NCBI GenBank assembly: GCA_026545765.1
Contig: CM048844.1
Span: 15,942,237-16,006,236, forward strand
Reading direction: 5' to 3'
Source of the DNA: Plantago major
Lineage: Eukaryota > Streptophyta > Magnoliopsida > Lamiales > Plantaginaceae
Length of the DNA: 64,000 nt
Shown here: in pieces, positions 11,865 through 21,956 of the stretch
Numbering within the stretch: position 1 is the first letter of the stretch
Layout: every line of letters starts with the position of its first letter
Translations under genes and position numbers: made by a program
Notes under the pieces: generated by a model
Databases searched by the model: none
The model's input: the letters and a program-made list of their open reading frames with translations, nothing else
Told to the model about the DNA's origin: nothing

Positions 11865-12079
11865 GGATGGTTACGCGAATCTCCGCCAGGTCGTTTGGTT
11901 ATTTTAGATTCCAACTATCTATTATACGGAACTCCGTCAGTTCTGTTTTTGATTAATCCTTTTGTCATTGGCCATGGAGCCCACAAGTTGTAATTGAATT
12001 TCCGGCAAATCAATACAACTTTTATCTTTCAATTCGTGCATCTGAGATTTAACGTTCAAGTGACAAGAAAAGGCAAGCA
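11865..12079. other. Spacer between integrase and antisense genes
   Basis: About 200 bases with no ORF or repeat I can recognise. It lies where the plus-strand pol transcript meets the end of the minus-strand antisense units. Confidence 0.5.
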
Positions 12080-12626
12080 ATGAGTTTTATTCATAGATGA
12101 AACGAAAGTATACAAAACACTGTCTTTGCAGTCTACAAGTCCCGGATCTACAGACGCAATACATAATCTATAAAGAAAGTCTCCGGAGATACGTCATCTC
12201 CCGTCGAGGCTATTCCCCTGTCAGGAAAAGCTTTTTCCATATCAATCGGAAAGTATAGTTTCCGTGGAAACCAGGAACCTGATCTACCTGCACAAGGAAA
12301 AATGGTTAAACATGACAGAATCTTTCATGATATCACCGTACCATGGTAATGTAGATCCAGTGTACGGGGAGAACTAAGTACCAACAAACAATGATATATA
12401 CAAGTCGAAACGACTGAGATCTCTACCTAACCATCTTTAGAGACTCCAACTCTCTTGAAATCAGGAGACCATTATAAATTCAAGAAAGATTCGAGCCACT
12501 AAAGTAGGATTGGAAGAAAAGAGAAGAAGTCAGGCTTTAATGGTTTACTTCGAGCATCAGAGATAGAAAAAGAAGAATTTGGGATCAGTTTACACGGTTT
12601 TGGTACTGGGGTCGTGTCTTTTTATA
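12080..12626 (-). other. Possible third antisense transcription unit in Tat element
   Basis: On the minus strand a TATAAAAA box lies at 12619-12626. A pyrimidine-rich TTCCTTGTGCAG acceptor-like site lies near 12290. A small frame of about 31 codons (starting with a Met near 12243) follows, and an AATAAAA polyadenylation-like signal lies at about 12085-12091. Together these resemble a short gene transcribed against the element. The ORF is very short and no family is recognised, so this is a suggestion only. Confidence 0.35.
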
Positions 12627-12920
12627 GAACACTCAAACCAATCAGCGTCTGCCACGCTAACAGATTGACGTCAGCAATGGGCTTGAGTCACCCGTTTGGG
12701 TTGAACAGTGTTGGGTCAGTTGAGTTATCCAACCAAACCCAAACAAGCCCCGCAACCACGTCCGAGTTTGTATTTGTTGATCATCTTACGAGGATATGTG
12801 CGTCAGTATAATCCGACGAAGTATGAATAAGAAAAAGGTGTCGATTTCATTTGATGAAAATAGTCCGAATTTTATCCGAGCATATACACACGGAAGATCC
12901 GAGGACCATACATACTTCTA

Positions 12921-12934
12921 CGGGGCATACCCCG
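12921..12934. repeat. CGGGGCATACCCCG hairpin motif, copy 1
   Basis: A 14-base near-palindrome (four-base CATA loop) just downstream of the stop of the antisense ORF at 12945. An identical copy lies at 13726-13739. Confidence 0.6.
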
Positions 12935-12944
12935 TCTTGTCCCT

Positions 12945-13226
12945 TCAACGGATTCCGAAAGTTGAGCCTTGAGACTCCGAGCCACCGCGTTGAGCCTGAC
13001 GAGCTTGCTGCTGCATTCGGATCCTCCTACAGATCATCTTCAGCGTCTGCTCCCTTTCCTCATCAGCTAACCTCCTGGCTATCCCCGGACATAGAGGGGG
13101 GTCGCCTTCAAAATGAAGAATGATTGGGTCATCAGCGGTCCCTCTACCCGGATAAATAGGCGGATGCATGTGCCCACAAGCACAGTTTACCCAATGCTGA
13201 TATTCCTCGTCATCAGATTCCGACAT
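12945..13226 (-). CDS. Small antisense ORF of Tat element (hypothetical, 93 aa)
   Basis: No family recognised. The frame opens with an acidic MSESDDEEYQHW stretch, followed by a Cys/His-containing part (VNCACGHMHPPIYPGRG), a PPLCPG segment and a basic, Arg/Gln-rich C-terminus. A minus-strand TATAAATA box at 13324-13331 sits about 100 bases before the ATG, a normal distance for a promoter. The opening residues resemble those of the larger antisense ORF (Met at 16599, MSESDS), so the two may share an origin or leader. Confidence 0.5.
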   Translation of the reverse strand: MSESDDEEYQHWVNCACGHMHPPIYPGRGTADDPIILHFEGDPPLCPGIARRLADEEREQTLKMICRRIRMQQQARQAQRGGSESQGSTFGIR

Positions 13227-13323
13227 CCTGGAGAACGCCGGCTTTTTTGGAAGGTTGAAGGTGCTAAACAGGGAAAGATTGGTGAAAAGTAAACCAGTAA
13301 GAAAGGAGGAGTTATCATAGTCT

Positions 13324-13331
13324 TATTTATA
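13324..13331 (-). promoter_or_regulatory. TATA box for small antisense ORF
   Basis: The plus strand TATTTATA gives TATAAATA on the minus strand, 98 bases upstream of the ATG at 13226. Confidence 0.5.
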
Positions 13332-13339
13332 GTAGCGAT

Positions 13340-13725
13340 GGATCTTGCGATCACGCCATGTGTCACTCATCCGACGACTGGGAAGATGAAAAGACGCAGC
13401 AATAATGACTGTTTCACCTTCCTCCTTCTAGAAGAATTACGCATCCCAAAAAAATGAACGGTCCGAGGATCGGAAAGATGATGGTTTGGTTTCTACATCA
13501 GACGCCATCAACAGAGATCCGTGTTCTCAAAAGATGTGTATTTTATGAACAACAAACAGAAGGAAGCAAAGAAGATAGCAGGTAGTGATTCAATAGTAAG
13601 GGAAGCATAGCTCCACGGATAATTACTACAACTGAGAAGAAATAAAAGCATTGTACATGGCAACATTCCGCGCAATCAAAGGATAACAAATTCGACAGGA
13701 AAATTCAACAAGTACAGAATTTTCA
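13340..13725. other. Non-coding spacer between antisense units
   Basis: No ORF or domain seen. It is bounded on one side by the promoter of the small antisense gene and on the other by the hairpin motif downstream of the large antisense gene. Confidence 0.4.
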
Positions 13726-13739
13726 CGGGGCATACCCCG
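13726..13739. repeat. CGGGGCATACCCCG hairpin motif, copy 2
   Basis: Identical to 12921-12934. It lies about 260 bases beyond the stop codon of the large antisense gene (13995), i.e. again on the 3' side of an antisense ORF. Confidence 0.6.
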
Positions 13740-14549
13740 GACTTCTCACAGGGGGGCAGCTTGGCTCGGACCCGCTTCACCGGTTTGAGGCAGATTGACG
13801 GGAGGCGTGTTAGCGGCGACTTGCACGGCAAGGGATTCAGCGACCTCGAACAAGTTGAAATCCGCACCGAGACCAACGACCCGAGAAGGCAGGAAGTACC
13901 AGTCCCTCAGGAAAGCCCGGTAGTTATCAAAAGGTACAAATCATACCTTTCAGAGGGCGTCCGGGACACACCTCGGGAGAAAGGGTCCGCCGTTCTAGCT
14001 CTCGATCTCACCCTCCTCAATGACTAGCTCCGCAAACTCGCACGCGGCCAACCGTTCATCCGAGACATTGTCCACAGGGACCTCCACGCCATTAGCATCC
14101 GCAGAAGGGATCAACCCTTCCGCCTTCCAGTTAAAGTTCTGCGGAAGTAGTCCCTTGGATTGCAGCTGGCCGATAGCGGATGAAAACTCATCTAGGCGGG
14201 AGGCATCGGACTTGTCCGCCATGAAAAACTTGAAGGAATCCGAGTTCATAAAGTCACGACCAGCCTCAAGGCGGGCATATTGGAGGCCCCCGAGCAGGAT
14301 ATCCTTTGAGTCCAGGAAGGCCTTCATCGACCTACTGATAAAATTCTCTTGCCAGTCAAGGTCCGACTTGATCTCTTCCCAGCTGGTCTTCAACTTATGG
14401 AACTTCACTTCATTTTCTTTCAACTGCATTTCCAACCGCTTCACCTTCTCCGCCTCATCCGCGGAAGTGGCTACGGCCTTATGCAGATCCTCCTCAATAG
14501 TAGCACGTTCGCCGGCCTTCCACTGCATGGCTCTGACGAAACATCCGAG

Positions 14550-14630
14550 CTGCAAGAGGTCCGCATGGATATAAGTTGTATTTTTATTATACTAAGAACA
14601 AGACAAGGAAACCATGGGAGAGTTACTTAC
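14550..14630 (-). other. Second intron of the large antisense gene
   Basis: Donor GCGG/GTAAGT and acceptor CTCTTGCAG on the minus strand, 81 bases, phase 0. It joins a frame ending in DELYQR to one starting LGCFVRAMQW. Confidence 0.7.
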
Positions 14631-15118
14631 CCGCTGGTATAGCTCGTCAAGCCCTCCGACCCGCTCCACCTGAGGGAGTCCGCGGGCCCACTCATACTAC
14701 TTATCGAGAGCAGCTTGGTCAACAGGCAGGACAACGGACAGTTGCTGCCTCTTAGCTGCAAGGGAAGCCTCCGAGGTCGCTCCTCTCTTGCGCCCCGAGG
14801 TTATGGCGTCCCGCATCAACACCTCCCGCTGGGGTGCCGAAGCAGCGGAAGCGGGTGGCCTAGAGGCAGTGGCGCTCCGGGTGGCAGGGCCTTTGCCCTT
14901 GTCGGGCACCACCAAGGCCTGGGGATCTTATTTGGCCTTGTTCCGTCTTTCCTCCTCTGCAGCAAACACTGCCGCATTTTTCGGATCCGCCATCGGAAGA
15001 CCCGCGGATGTGTTGATAATTTTGGTCCTCTGACCGGCGGTGACTTCCAGAGCTTGTTGTTCCCTCTGCAACCTCTTCTTTTCACGGAGCGTCGACATGA
15101 TATACTCAAACCAGTGAG

Positions 15119-15248
15119 CTGTGCAATAAAATAAAGGCGTCAGATACGGCCATAAAAAGGAAGAATTACCAGAACTGCGGAAATACATGATCAAGATAGA
15201 GCACTCCAAAGAAAGAAGTGCAGAAATCCTGAAGCTAAAAATCCTTAC
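15119..15248 (-). other. Intron of the large antisense gene
   Basis: On the minus strand the donor is TTCA/GTAAGG and the acceptor TTGCACAG. The exon ends one base into a codon and the next exon supplies the other two. The downstream frame (HWFEYIMSTLREKK) is then open. Confidence 0.7.
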
Positions 15249-16619
15249 TGAAGTCCGTATTCCCTCCAACTTCCACAGCGTCGGTCAGTCCGCACAAGTA
15301 AGGCAGTGACTGACAGATTAATCTGTGGAACGGGTATGTAGGTGGGTCATTCTTCTTGTGGATCGCCGCCACCCACGGAGCCACGTTCTTCGGAAGGGGG
15401 CGCCAATCCGGGATAGTCTCCCTCAAGAACTTTGTCGGCAGCCCCCATTGCTCTCGCTGCCTCTCGGACATCCCAAGTTTCAGGGCCATCCGCATAAAAA
15501 TGTACTTATCCCACCACTTCGACCCCAAGGAAGAAATGGAGTCGGAAATGAAGTTGTAGGGTTTTCTAGCTACAAAAGTATAAAATAGGGGATTGCCCGG
15601 AATAAAGGTAACATGGAAAAGCTGCCTAAAGTTCTCGAAATTCACCGGCTACCCTTCTTTTTACAAAAAATGACAAAACAAATGAGGTTACCCAAAGACT
15701 TTGGGATAACCTGACTCGGACCGATCCCGATGTGGTTCAAGATATGCTTTATCTCCGGCGCAATAGGGACCTTCCATCCACAAGCGAAAGCTACTTCATG
15801 CACGCACATGTACCCGGTGGGCAGATTATAAAATGCATGTCCGGGCTCGGGAACCATGATTTCAACAGACTCAGGAATCTCCCACTTCTGCCTCCATTCG
15901 GGAATGTCCTCGGCTCTAACCTTCGACGGACAAGTGGGGAGAAGCCCGTCCGCGTTTAACTCTCCAAATTCATCCTCTATCACAACGGCGGACGCAGGAC
16001 GAGGGAATTTGATTCTCGCGGCCTTTTCACCACGTCCCTCTACTAACGGAAGATTAGATTGAGCAGCGCTGTAGGATGTAACACGATCCGACGACCCGTG
16101 CGTCTCCGCGGAGAGCGACTGGAGAGCTTTCCTCCCCTTCCTCCTCATCCTCATCCTCTTCTTCTTCACCATCTTCCTCCTCCTCCTCGCCACCTTCGGG
16201 TCTCCCGGATGTGCTCGGGTTGGACGGACCTGTTTCCGCCACAACACGGTCCTCTTCCCCAGCCTCGAACATTTCCACCTCGTTGGCCTCCCGACCACTG
16301 TCACCTTCTCGCTCAGTCTGAGGTTCATTCGGATCAACGGACGTTCCAACGCCACCTATGGTCCGAGATTGGACTAGCAACCTAGTCCTAGCAACATCTC
16401 CCTGGCCCACTTCTACGTCAGGCTGAGTTTCTGCTGCACCACGGACTCTTTGTCCAGCATCAGAGTCCCTGGAAGACATAAGATCCACGACCAGATAATC
16501 TCCTACGGACGTGGTTAAGTCCACGGACTCAGTCACCGAGTTTACTCCATCATTGTAACCTTCAGCCTCGTGTTGGTTCTAACTATCGCTCTCGGACATC
16601 ATAGGGCAGAAGGAAACGG

Positions 16620-17313
16620 GTCAGAAACGATAGTTGTGATTGTCCGAGAGTTCATTTAGATGTCTTATTAAGTCAAGCGATCTGACGAAGTTCTACTTTA
16701 CCAGATTTTCTGCATGAAGTATAGTCTCACCACTATGGGCATTAACCTTGGCACACAGAGACGTGCCATCGACACTATTGTCTACCCTACCCAGCACATT
16801 AACAGGGACAAGTTACGAAAGACTATGTGCCAATCGGCACCAACACATCACCAAATAAGCATGCATAATCAAGTTTTGGTTACATTGGACGTGACATACG
16901 AGACGAATCAACAAGCTACCAATGAAGGAAATTAGCACGCTACAGCACAAAGGAGGAGTGTTCCATTTAAGGCTATTACTGAAACATACCACTAGCAGCA
17001 TTTGCAACCCCAGAACCAGCAATTGGATATTCAAGCAAGGCAAAAATATACAAGCATGCAGCAAGCATATCGCAAAAATGAGAAACCTCAGGAGGAATTA
17101 AGGCGTACTTACTTGACAAAGCTGACTTGATAAGCTTGAACGGACGACGAAGCCTTGCTAGCTCTCCGAGGGTACGAATCTGAGGTGGAAATACCAAGAT
17201 TTTGCTAGTTTCAGTTGCTCGGATTGATCTTTGATTGCTCGGATTGCTTGAGAGTCGCTCTGAGTTTCGATGTGGCTAAAGTGTGAAAGTGACTGGTGGG
17301 CTGACTATTTATA
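16620..17313 (-). promoter_or_regulatory. Promoter, leader exon and leader intron of antisense gene
   Basis: A TATAAATA box on the minus strand (17306-17313) is followed by a leader and a strong donor, TCAA/GTAAGTAC, with the exon ending at 17113. An intron would then run towards the coding start at 16599. I could not fix its acceptor. No long ORF occurs in this stretch. The layout suggests that the antisense gene is expressed as a spliced host-type transcript from its own promoter. Confidence 0.5.
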
Positions 17314-17329
17314 GGGGAAATTTGGGGAA

Positions 17330-17520
17330 AGCCAAGAGTCACATCACTTGGATTTAAACCCTAGCCGTTGATCTTTTCAATCCAACGGCTGTGCCGGTTC
17401 ACAAGTGGCTGGCTAATAGTGCATCGCATTTAATGCTCATCAGAAGCGTCGCATCAATTGGGTTTAAAATCCCAACCGTTGATATCTTTCCAATCCAACG
17501 GTCGCATCGCTTTACCCGGG
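17330..17520. repeat. Two imperfect copies of an upstream motif
   Basis: The pattern TTTAAAcCCtAgCCGTTGATcTTT...CAATCCAACGG occurs at about 17350-17390 and again at 17463-17502. They lie just upstream of the antisense TATA box and could be regulatory, but that is inference. Confidence 0.5.
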
Positions 17521-17890
17521 ATCTTTCCCCGTGGGCCGGATCAGCGGTCCAGGAGGACCATTTCACATATTCGGTCCAACGGATAACTTCCGATACACTC
17601 TTCCACAGAGGACTTCCTCAGATCCTAACCGTACTCGGATCTATATATCTTGGATACAAATACCTTTTCCATCTACAGTCCGAGCTATTACATAACTGTA
17701 GAAGAAACGGGGAGATATATATATTGAATTCCTAAGAACACGGACGACGGATCCCAACAAAAAGGATTTTTTTCCTTTTCTAGCTAACGATTCGGACACG
17801 CTCCACAACACACTTGTCCTTTTCATAGTTACCAACTATCTTCTACTAAGATACTTGGAAACTAAGATACTTGGAAACTAGGGGGACATA

Positions 17891-18809
17891 TGTTGATACG
17901 GACATGTGTCCAATCCGTTAAGGGCGCCATAGAGCGTGTCCTAAAGCGCATCAAGGCTGAGATAGCCTATTCATCGCTAGTCCGACCTTCGAATGGTCCG
18001 ACAAAAAGGAAACCATCTCAGGTCAACTAGTATCAACAAGTCAGAACGCCATTTCAGCTAGGTCTGACCAAGCTAAATGGATGACTTCCGAACCTGACAA
18101 AAGGTCACATGGTCCTTCCAAGGACCACAAACTGTCAGTCCAAAGTTGCTAAACGGACCGGACGAGAGAATCTCGGACGCCATCATCACAGTAAGACCGA
18201 ACGTATATAACAGAACCAATGAGATACTTCCGTGGAACTCTAGGTCCGGACACCTTGAGTTGCCTAAGGCCAGATCAACCAAGCATACAGATCTGTCCGA
18301 GTAACTTACACGGACCCAACATGCGGAACAGTACTCTCAGATGGAAAGGTCCAAACTACCCTCCCAGGCCCACTGATTAGTATTGGATTACTGTTCACTA
18401 ATGGGCCATGGGCCAAAGATAGCATTGGTGTCCAAATCTGAAGCATACACTTGGCATCATCTTGTGAGCAATCTCATAAGATACGATAACTATAAATATA
18501 GCACAAGGTCCAAGACCTTAGGGTAAGCGATATCAAAGTAAGGATCCAAAAGTGATAAACACTCCTGGTTTCATAACCTTCCTTATAACTATTACATTGA
18601 GAGCTTCCAACTCTCTCTTGAGTAAAGTCTCTTACCAGATTGACATAGGCAATCCGGGTAACCCATTCTAACCCCCCCCCCCCCCCCCACTTAGTCCTTT
18701 CAGGTACTCAAGCTCGGACCAGTCTTGCTTCGGACTTCAAGTAGGAGGCGGATCCTAGATTAGGTTACCTGTAATAGTTTAGTTAGTGTTCGAGGTTTTA
18801 CCCTCAACA
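17891..18809 (+). repeat. 3' LTR of Tat gypsy element
   Basis: Starts TGTTGATACGG after the purine tract CTAGGGGGACATA and ends CCCTCAACA. It differs from the 5' LTR at roughly 13 positions by hand count, plus a 17-C run at 18672-18688. The TATA box is at 18491-18498. The AGTGC duplication follows at 18810-18814. Confidence 0.92.
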
Positions 18810-18810
18810 A

Positions 18811-19430
18811 GTGCCATGCGAAACGAAGTGCTACATCGCGATATCGCGGTGGGAGCCACCTCTCGAGTTCGTAGGGGCTACCTCTAGAGGACCGTTCCTA
18901 CATAATTAAGCCACCATTGGACAGTTGTAAGTGCCATGCGGAACGAAGTGCTACATCGCTATATCGCGGTGGGAGCCACCTCTCGAGTCCGTTGGGGCCA
19001 CCTCTAGAGGACTGATCCATTCCAAACCGGGCAGTTGTAAGTGCCATGCGGAACGAAGTGCTACATTGCATATCGTGGTGGGAGTCACCTCTCGAGTCCG
19101 TAGGGGCCACCTCTATAGGACTGACCCACACCGCATGTAATGATTTAATGAATGATTGAGTTAATAAGATCCCACCAAGGGGAAACTAAATCGAGATGAG
19201 AATCTTTCATACGATAAAAACCTAAAGTCGCTAAGTGCCACGCAGAACAAAGTGCTACGCCGACAATGTGGTGGGAGCCACCTCTTAAGTCGGTAGGGGC
19301 CACCTCTAGAGGACTGATGGTTATTGAAATAGTCGCTAAGTGCCATGCGGAACAAAGTGCTACGCCACACAATTTGGTGGGAGCCACCTCTTGAGTCCGT
19401 AGGGGCCACCTCTAGAGGACTTATTCCGTC
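18811..19430. repeat. Five-copy ~105-190 bp tandem array in chromovirus-type LTR
   Basis: Copies begin with GTGCCATGCGGAACGAAGTG at about 18811, 18931, 19041, 19235 and 19340. Each continues with GTGGGAGCCACCTCTCGAG and GGGGCCACCTCTAGAGGACT. The first copy was split by the gypsy insertion: its TTGTAAGTGC lead lies at 4766-4775. Confidence 0.85.
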
Positions 19431-20003
19431 GATAATCAATAATCGAATTATTTGCAAGGACAACAATTTGGATAACCAATAACTTCTATAAATTCTGGAG
19501 TTTAAATTCGGATTTTGCATTGATAAGCGTGATACAAAAATATATTTAATAATTATAAGTTTGACCAACCTCGTGGTTTGCTCAAGTAATACAATATCAA
19601 TTAACATTCTCCTTAAACCATTAAATTCTTTAACTACCATAGTTTTCTTTTTTATAAAGAAAAAAAAAATTTCTTTAAATGAAACCCCACCCCGTACCCA
19701 CTGGGCTCGTTTAGCTCACCCCATTTTTCTAAAATATTTCAGACGAACCGGGTTGTGGTGGAATTGGTGATGTAACATTGAGTGAGGATCAATGGACGCA
19801 AGAAGAAGCTTCCGCTGATGCATCAGAAGTCTACCTTATCGTAATTATTTGTGTATTGGGTTTATCGTATCATACGACGAGACGTATTGTATGTTAACTT
19901 CTTCGAATTTTGTATTTGATACTGAATCTTATGTATATTATCAGTTGTAATGTTACTTATATGCATAGTATCATCTCTGAAAAATCCGGGGTGTTACACA
20001 TAC

Positions 20004-20071
20004 AATTCGATAAACAGAAGAAAACACGAATCGAAGAGATAAACGATAGAGAATTATCAAATATTACCAAG
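20004..20071 (-). mobile_element. Athila-like LTR, middle fragment
   Basis: On the minus strand it matches about 32636-32700 (TTCTCTATCGTTTATCTCTT, then TCGAATTGTATG). It is continuous with 1589-1775 once the CATAC solo LTR is removed, and with 20980-21774 once the AATTC insertion is removed. Confidence 0.75.
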
Positions 20072-20076
20072 AATTC

Positions 20077-20974
20077 TGTTAGAACATAGGATCCCAGATT
20101 GGTACTTTGAAACAAGATCAATAGACAATGTTGCCAACAATGTTGTTCAACATTGTCTTCAACATAGCAAACAGATGGCAGCGGATGAATAAGAATGAAA
20201 CTTCTATTACCAAGCCAATATATAGAAAAATATATTGGCAGCGCCGTAGGCAAAATATCTACTGACAGGAAAAGTAGATCTAATCAAGTGGGTTTAATAC
20301 AATCACAAACGATTGATTAAACAACCAAAACTAGCCCTAGAAGAACCAACAGTAAAAGCTATTCTAGGTCGATGTTTGAAAGAGTTATTCCAACAATGAA
20401 TACTCTTAGACAAACTCTAAAGCTAGCAGAAAACAAGAAGCCTAAACTCTTTTAATAAAATCTCGATTGATCATCAAGAAAGGCTCAATGATTGCTCGGC
20501 TGAATCCTTGTATATATACTTGAGATATCGACAGCTCCCATCCAAGTCGAAAGGCAATAGGATCTCAGCAAAGGCAATTTTCCATGTTCTTGTTTTCTTC
20601 AATAATCAGCTAGAAGGAAATTCCCATATTAGTGTCTTCAACAATATATTTCCTTCTTGCTTTCTTCAACAATATTCTTGAAAGATTCTCTCTTTAGATT
20701 GCATTCCTTATGTCCAAAGCAACTCAAACTCTTTCCTTATTCCTGCAGAAATTCGAATTGATTGCTTCCAGTCCAAGTCATCAATCCAATTGGCCTGCTT
20801 GTTTCTATGTTGTCTGCTGTTGTCCGTAATGTTGTTCCAACATTGTATCGGCACTATTTCGCAATGTTGCACAACATTGAAATCCTGCAGTTCACAAACA
20901 ACAACAACAAACACAAACATTGAACTGAATCATGAAAGATAAGATTAACTAATCAAGTGCAACTTGCATTTTCA
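20077..20974. mobile_element. Solo LTR of about 0.9 kb
   Basis: Begins TGTTAGAACATAGG and ends GCATTTTCA (TG...CA). It is flanked by exact AATTC duplications (20072-20076 and 20975-20979). Removing it restores the Athila-like LTR. It is rich in ACAATGTTG/CAACATTGT words. No coding domain. Probably copia; orientation not determined. Confidence 0.8.
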
Positions 20975-20979
20975 AATTC

Positions 20980-21774
20980 GATATCAATCCTTCAACAATG
21001 ATGAAAACCAAGCTCCAATTATGTCTCAATGTCAAAGTATCAATCTGGAGTTTTTTCTCAAAACTAGGTTAAAAGAAGTATGAAAGAAAAGAATCAAAAA
21101 TCTCAACTAATAAGGAAAAACGATTTCTGATTCTGCGCGTCTCGCCATGGCGAGTCTTCTGTTGTCGCATTATATATCGGCTCGCTTAATCTCGCCGCGG
21201 CGAGCTTCGATCTTGATGACAAAGGCAGCCTTGTAAAATCTCGCCGCGGCGAGCTCGTTTTGCAAATCCTTGAGCAGCTTCGTAAAATCTTGCCGCGGCG
21301 AGCTTAGGCGACTTTGTTTTCTCCATATGAGCTAAAAAACCTGAATTCCTACAAAACAAAACCAAAACACCAAAGCATAAAATTGTACAGAAACTACTAT
21401 AAAACTAAGAACAAAGACTAACAAAGACCGCTAAAAAGGACTAAATGAGACTCTAAATTATCGTCTCATCTCAGCTGACCAATTCCCTCACCGCGGCGAG
21501 CTCCAATTGCCAAAATAGGGGAGGCATTCGTAAAATCTCGCCGCGGCGAGCCAATCTTGCCAAACTTCCTGCTACTTTGTAAAATCTCGCCACGGCGAGC
21601 TCAGGCGACTTTGTTTTCTCCAATTGAGCTAAAAAACCTGAATTCCTACAAAACAAAACCAAAACACCAAAGCATAAAATTGTACAGAAACAACTATAAA
21701 ACTAAGAACAAAGACTAACAAAGACCGCTAAAAAGGACTAAATGAGACTCTAAATTATTGTCTCTTCAATGTCA
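20980..21774 (-). mobile_element. Athila-like LTR, outer part (minus strand) with palindrome cluster
   Basis: On the minus strand it starts TGACATTGAAGAGACAATAA and runs GAGTCTCATTTAGTCC, like the + strand Athila LTR at 32061 (TGATGAGTCAG...GTCTCATTTGG). Further in, both share ACATTGAGACATA...TTGGAGCTTGGTTTT. It contains a direct duplication of about 140 bases (about 21331-21470 and 21630-21768) and seven variants of CTCGCCGCGGCGAG. ORFs such as 21471-21662 arise from these repeats. Confidence 0.75.
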
Positions 21775-21956
21775 GACAATCGCAGTTCTTGCAGTGCTTT
21801 GAGATGAAAAAAATATATCCTCGAGCCCGGAAGCTGACTTATGCTAAAATTCCTCGCTATTATTGTTGGAAAAACAAACATAAAATATGGTCCATATGAA
21901 AACAAAGAAACAACATTTCGATAGAATGGTGTTGACTGTGTTGTGCACAAATGTCA
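21775..21956 (+). pseudogene. Helitron helicase gene fragment (left part)
   Basis: On the + strand the reading contains RARKLTYAKIPRYYCW, matching the conserved LTYAEFP...W block of plant Helitron Rep/helicase proteins (PIF1-like). The frame is broken soon after. Sequence continues at 30998 beyond the solo LTR: the TGTCA duplication at 21952-21956 and 30993-30997 marks the same target. The protein would normally unwind and nick DNA for rolling-circle transposition; this copy is dead. Confidence 0.75.

Larger units (their letters stand above)
13995..16599 (-). pseudogene. Large intron-containing antisense gene of Tat element (Transposase_28-like)
   Basis: Reads opposite to gag-pol. From the Met at 16599 it begins with an acidic, Glu-rich region (to about 16140). 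A globular region follows (about 16100-15250; PTGYMCVHEVAFACGWKVP and LNHIGIGPSQVIPKSLGN) resembling the 'putative gypsy type transposon' domain (Transposase_28). Then come a basic linker and a coiled-coil C-terminus ending at 13995. Two GT-AG introns fit exactly: 15119-15248 (phase 1) and 14550-14630 (phase 0), and the flanking frames agree across both. This copy is damaged: a TAG at codon 7, a frame shift near 16140, another near 15650, and stops near 14925 and 14697. Function unknown. Confidence 0.75.
4776..18809 (+). mobile_element. Complete Ty3/gypsy element, Tat lineage
   Basis: A 14-kb element with LTRs at 4776-5683 and 17891-18809, a PBS-like TTTTGGCGCCGTCTGTGGG directly after the 5' LTR, and a purine tract before the 3' LTR. 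Domain order is gag, protease, RT, degenerate RNase H, second RNase H, integrase. The extra RNase H after a degenerate first one, together with an antisense gene block before the 3' LTR, is characteristic of the Tat group. The flanking AGTGC duplication (4771-4775 and 18810-18814) is exact. By hand I counted roughly 13 substitutions between the LTRs, so insertion is fairly recent. Gag-pol has several stops and frameshifts. Confidence 0.93.
1781..19998. mobile_element. Long chromovirus-type solo LTR, split by a nested gypsy element
   Basis: The left end reads TGTGAGACCCC and the right end GGGGTGTTACA, a near-perfect terminal inverted repeat of the kind seen in Tekay/Del-type gypsy LTRs. The flanks carry an exact 5-base target duplication, CATAC (1776-1780 and 19999-20003). 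Removing the gypsy element at 4776-18809 leaves about 4.2 kb with no PBS, PPT or coding domains, so I read it as a solo LTR. It also holds a smaller TIR element (about 3256-4150) and two tandem arrays (4575-4745 and 18811-19430). Orientation was not determined. Confidence 0.8.

Noticed and set aside
21471..21662. 63-codon ORF rich in Ala/Arg/Leu
   Set aside because: Created by the CTCGCCGCGGCGAG repeats in the Athila-like LTR.
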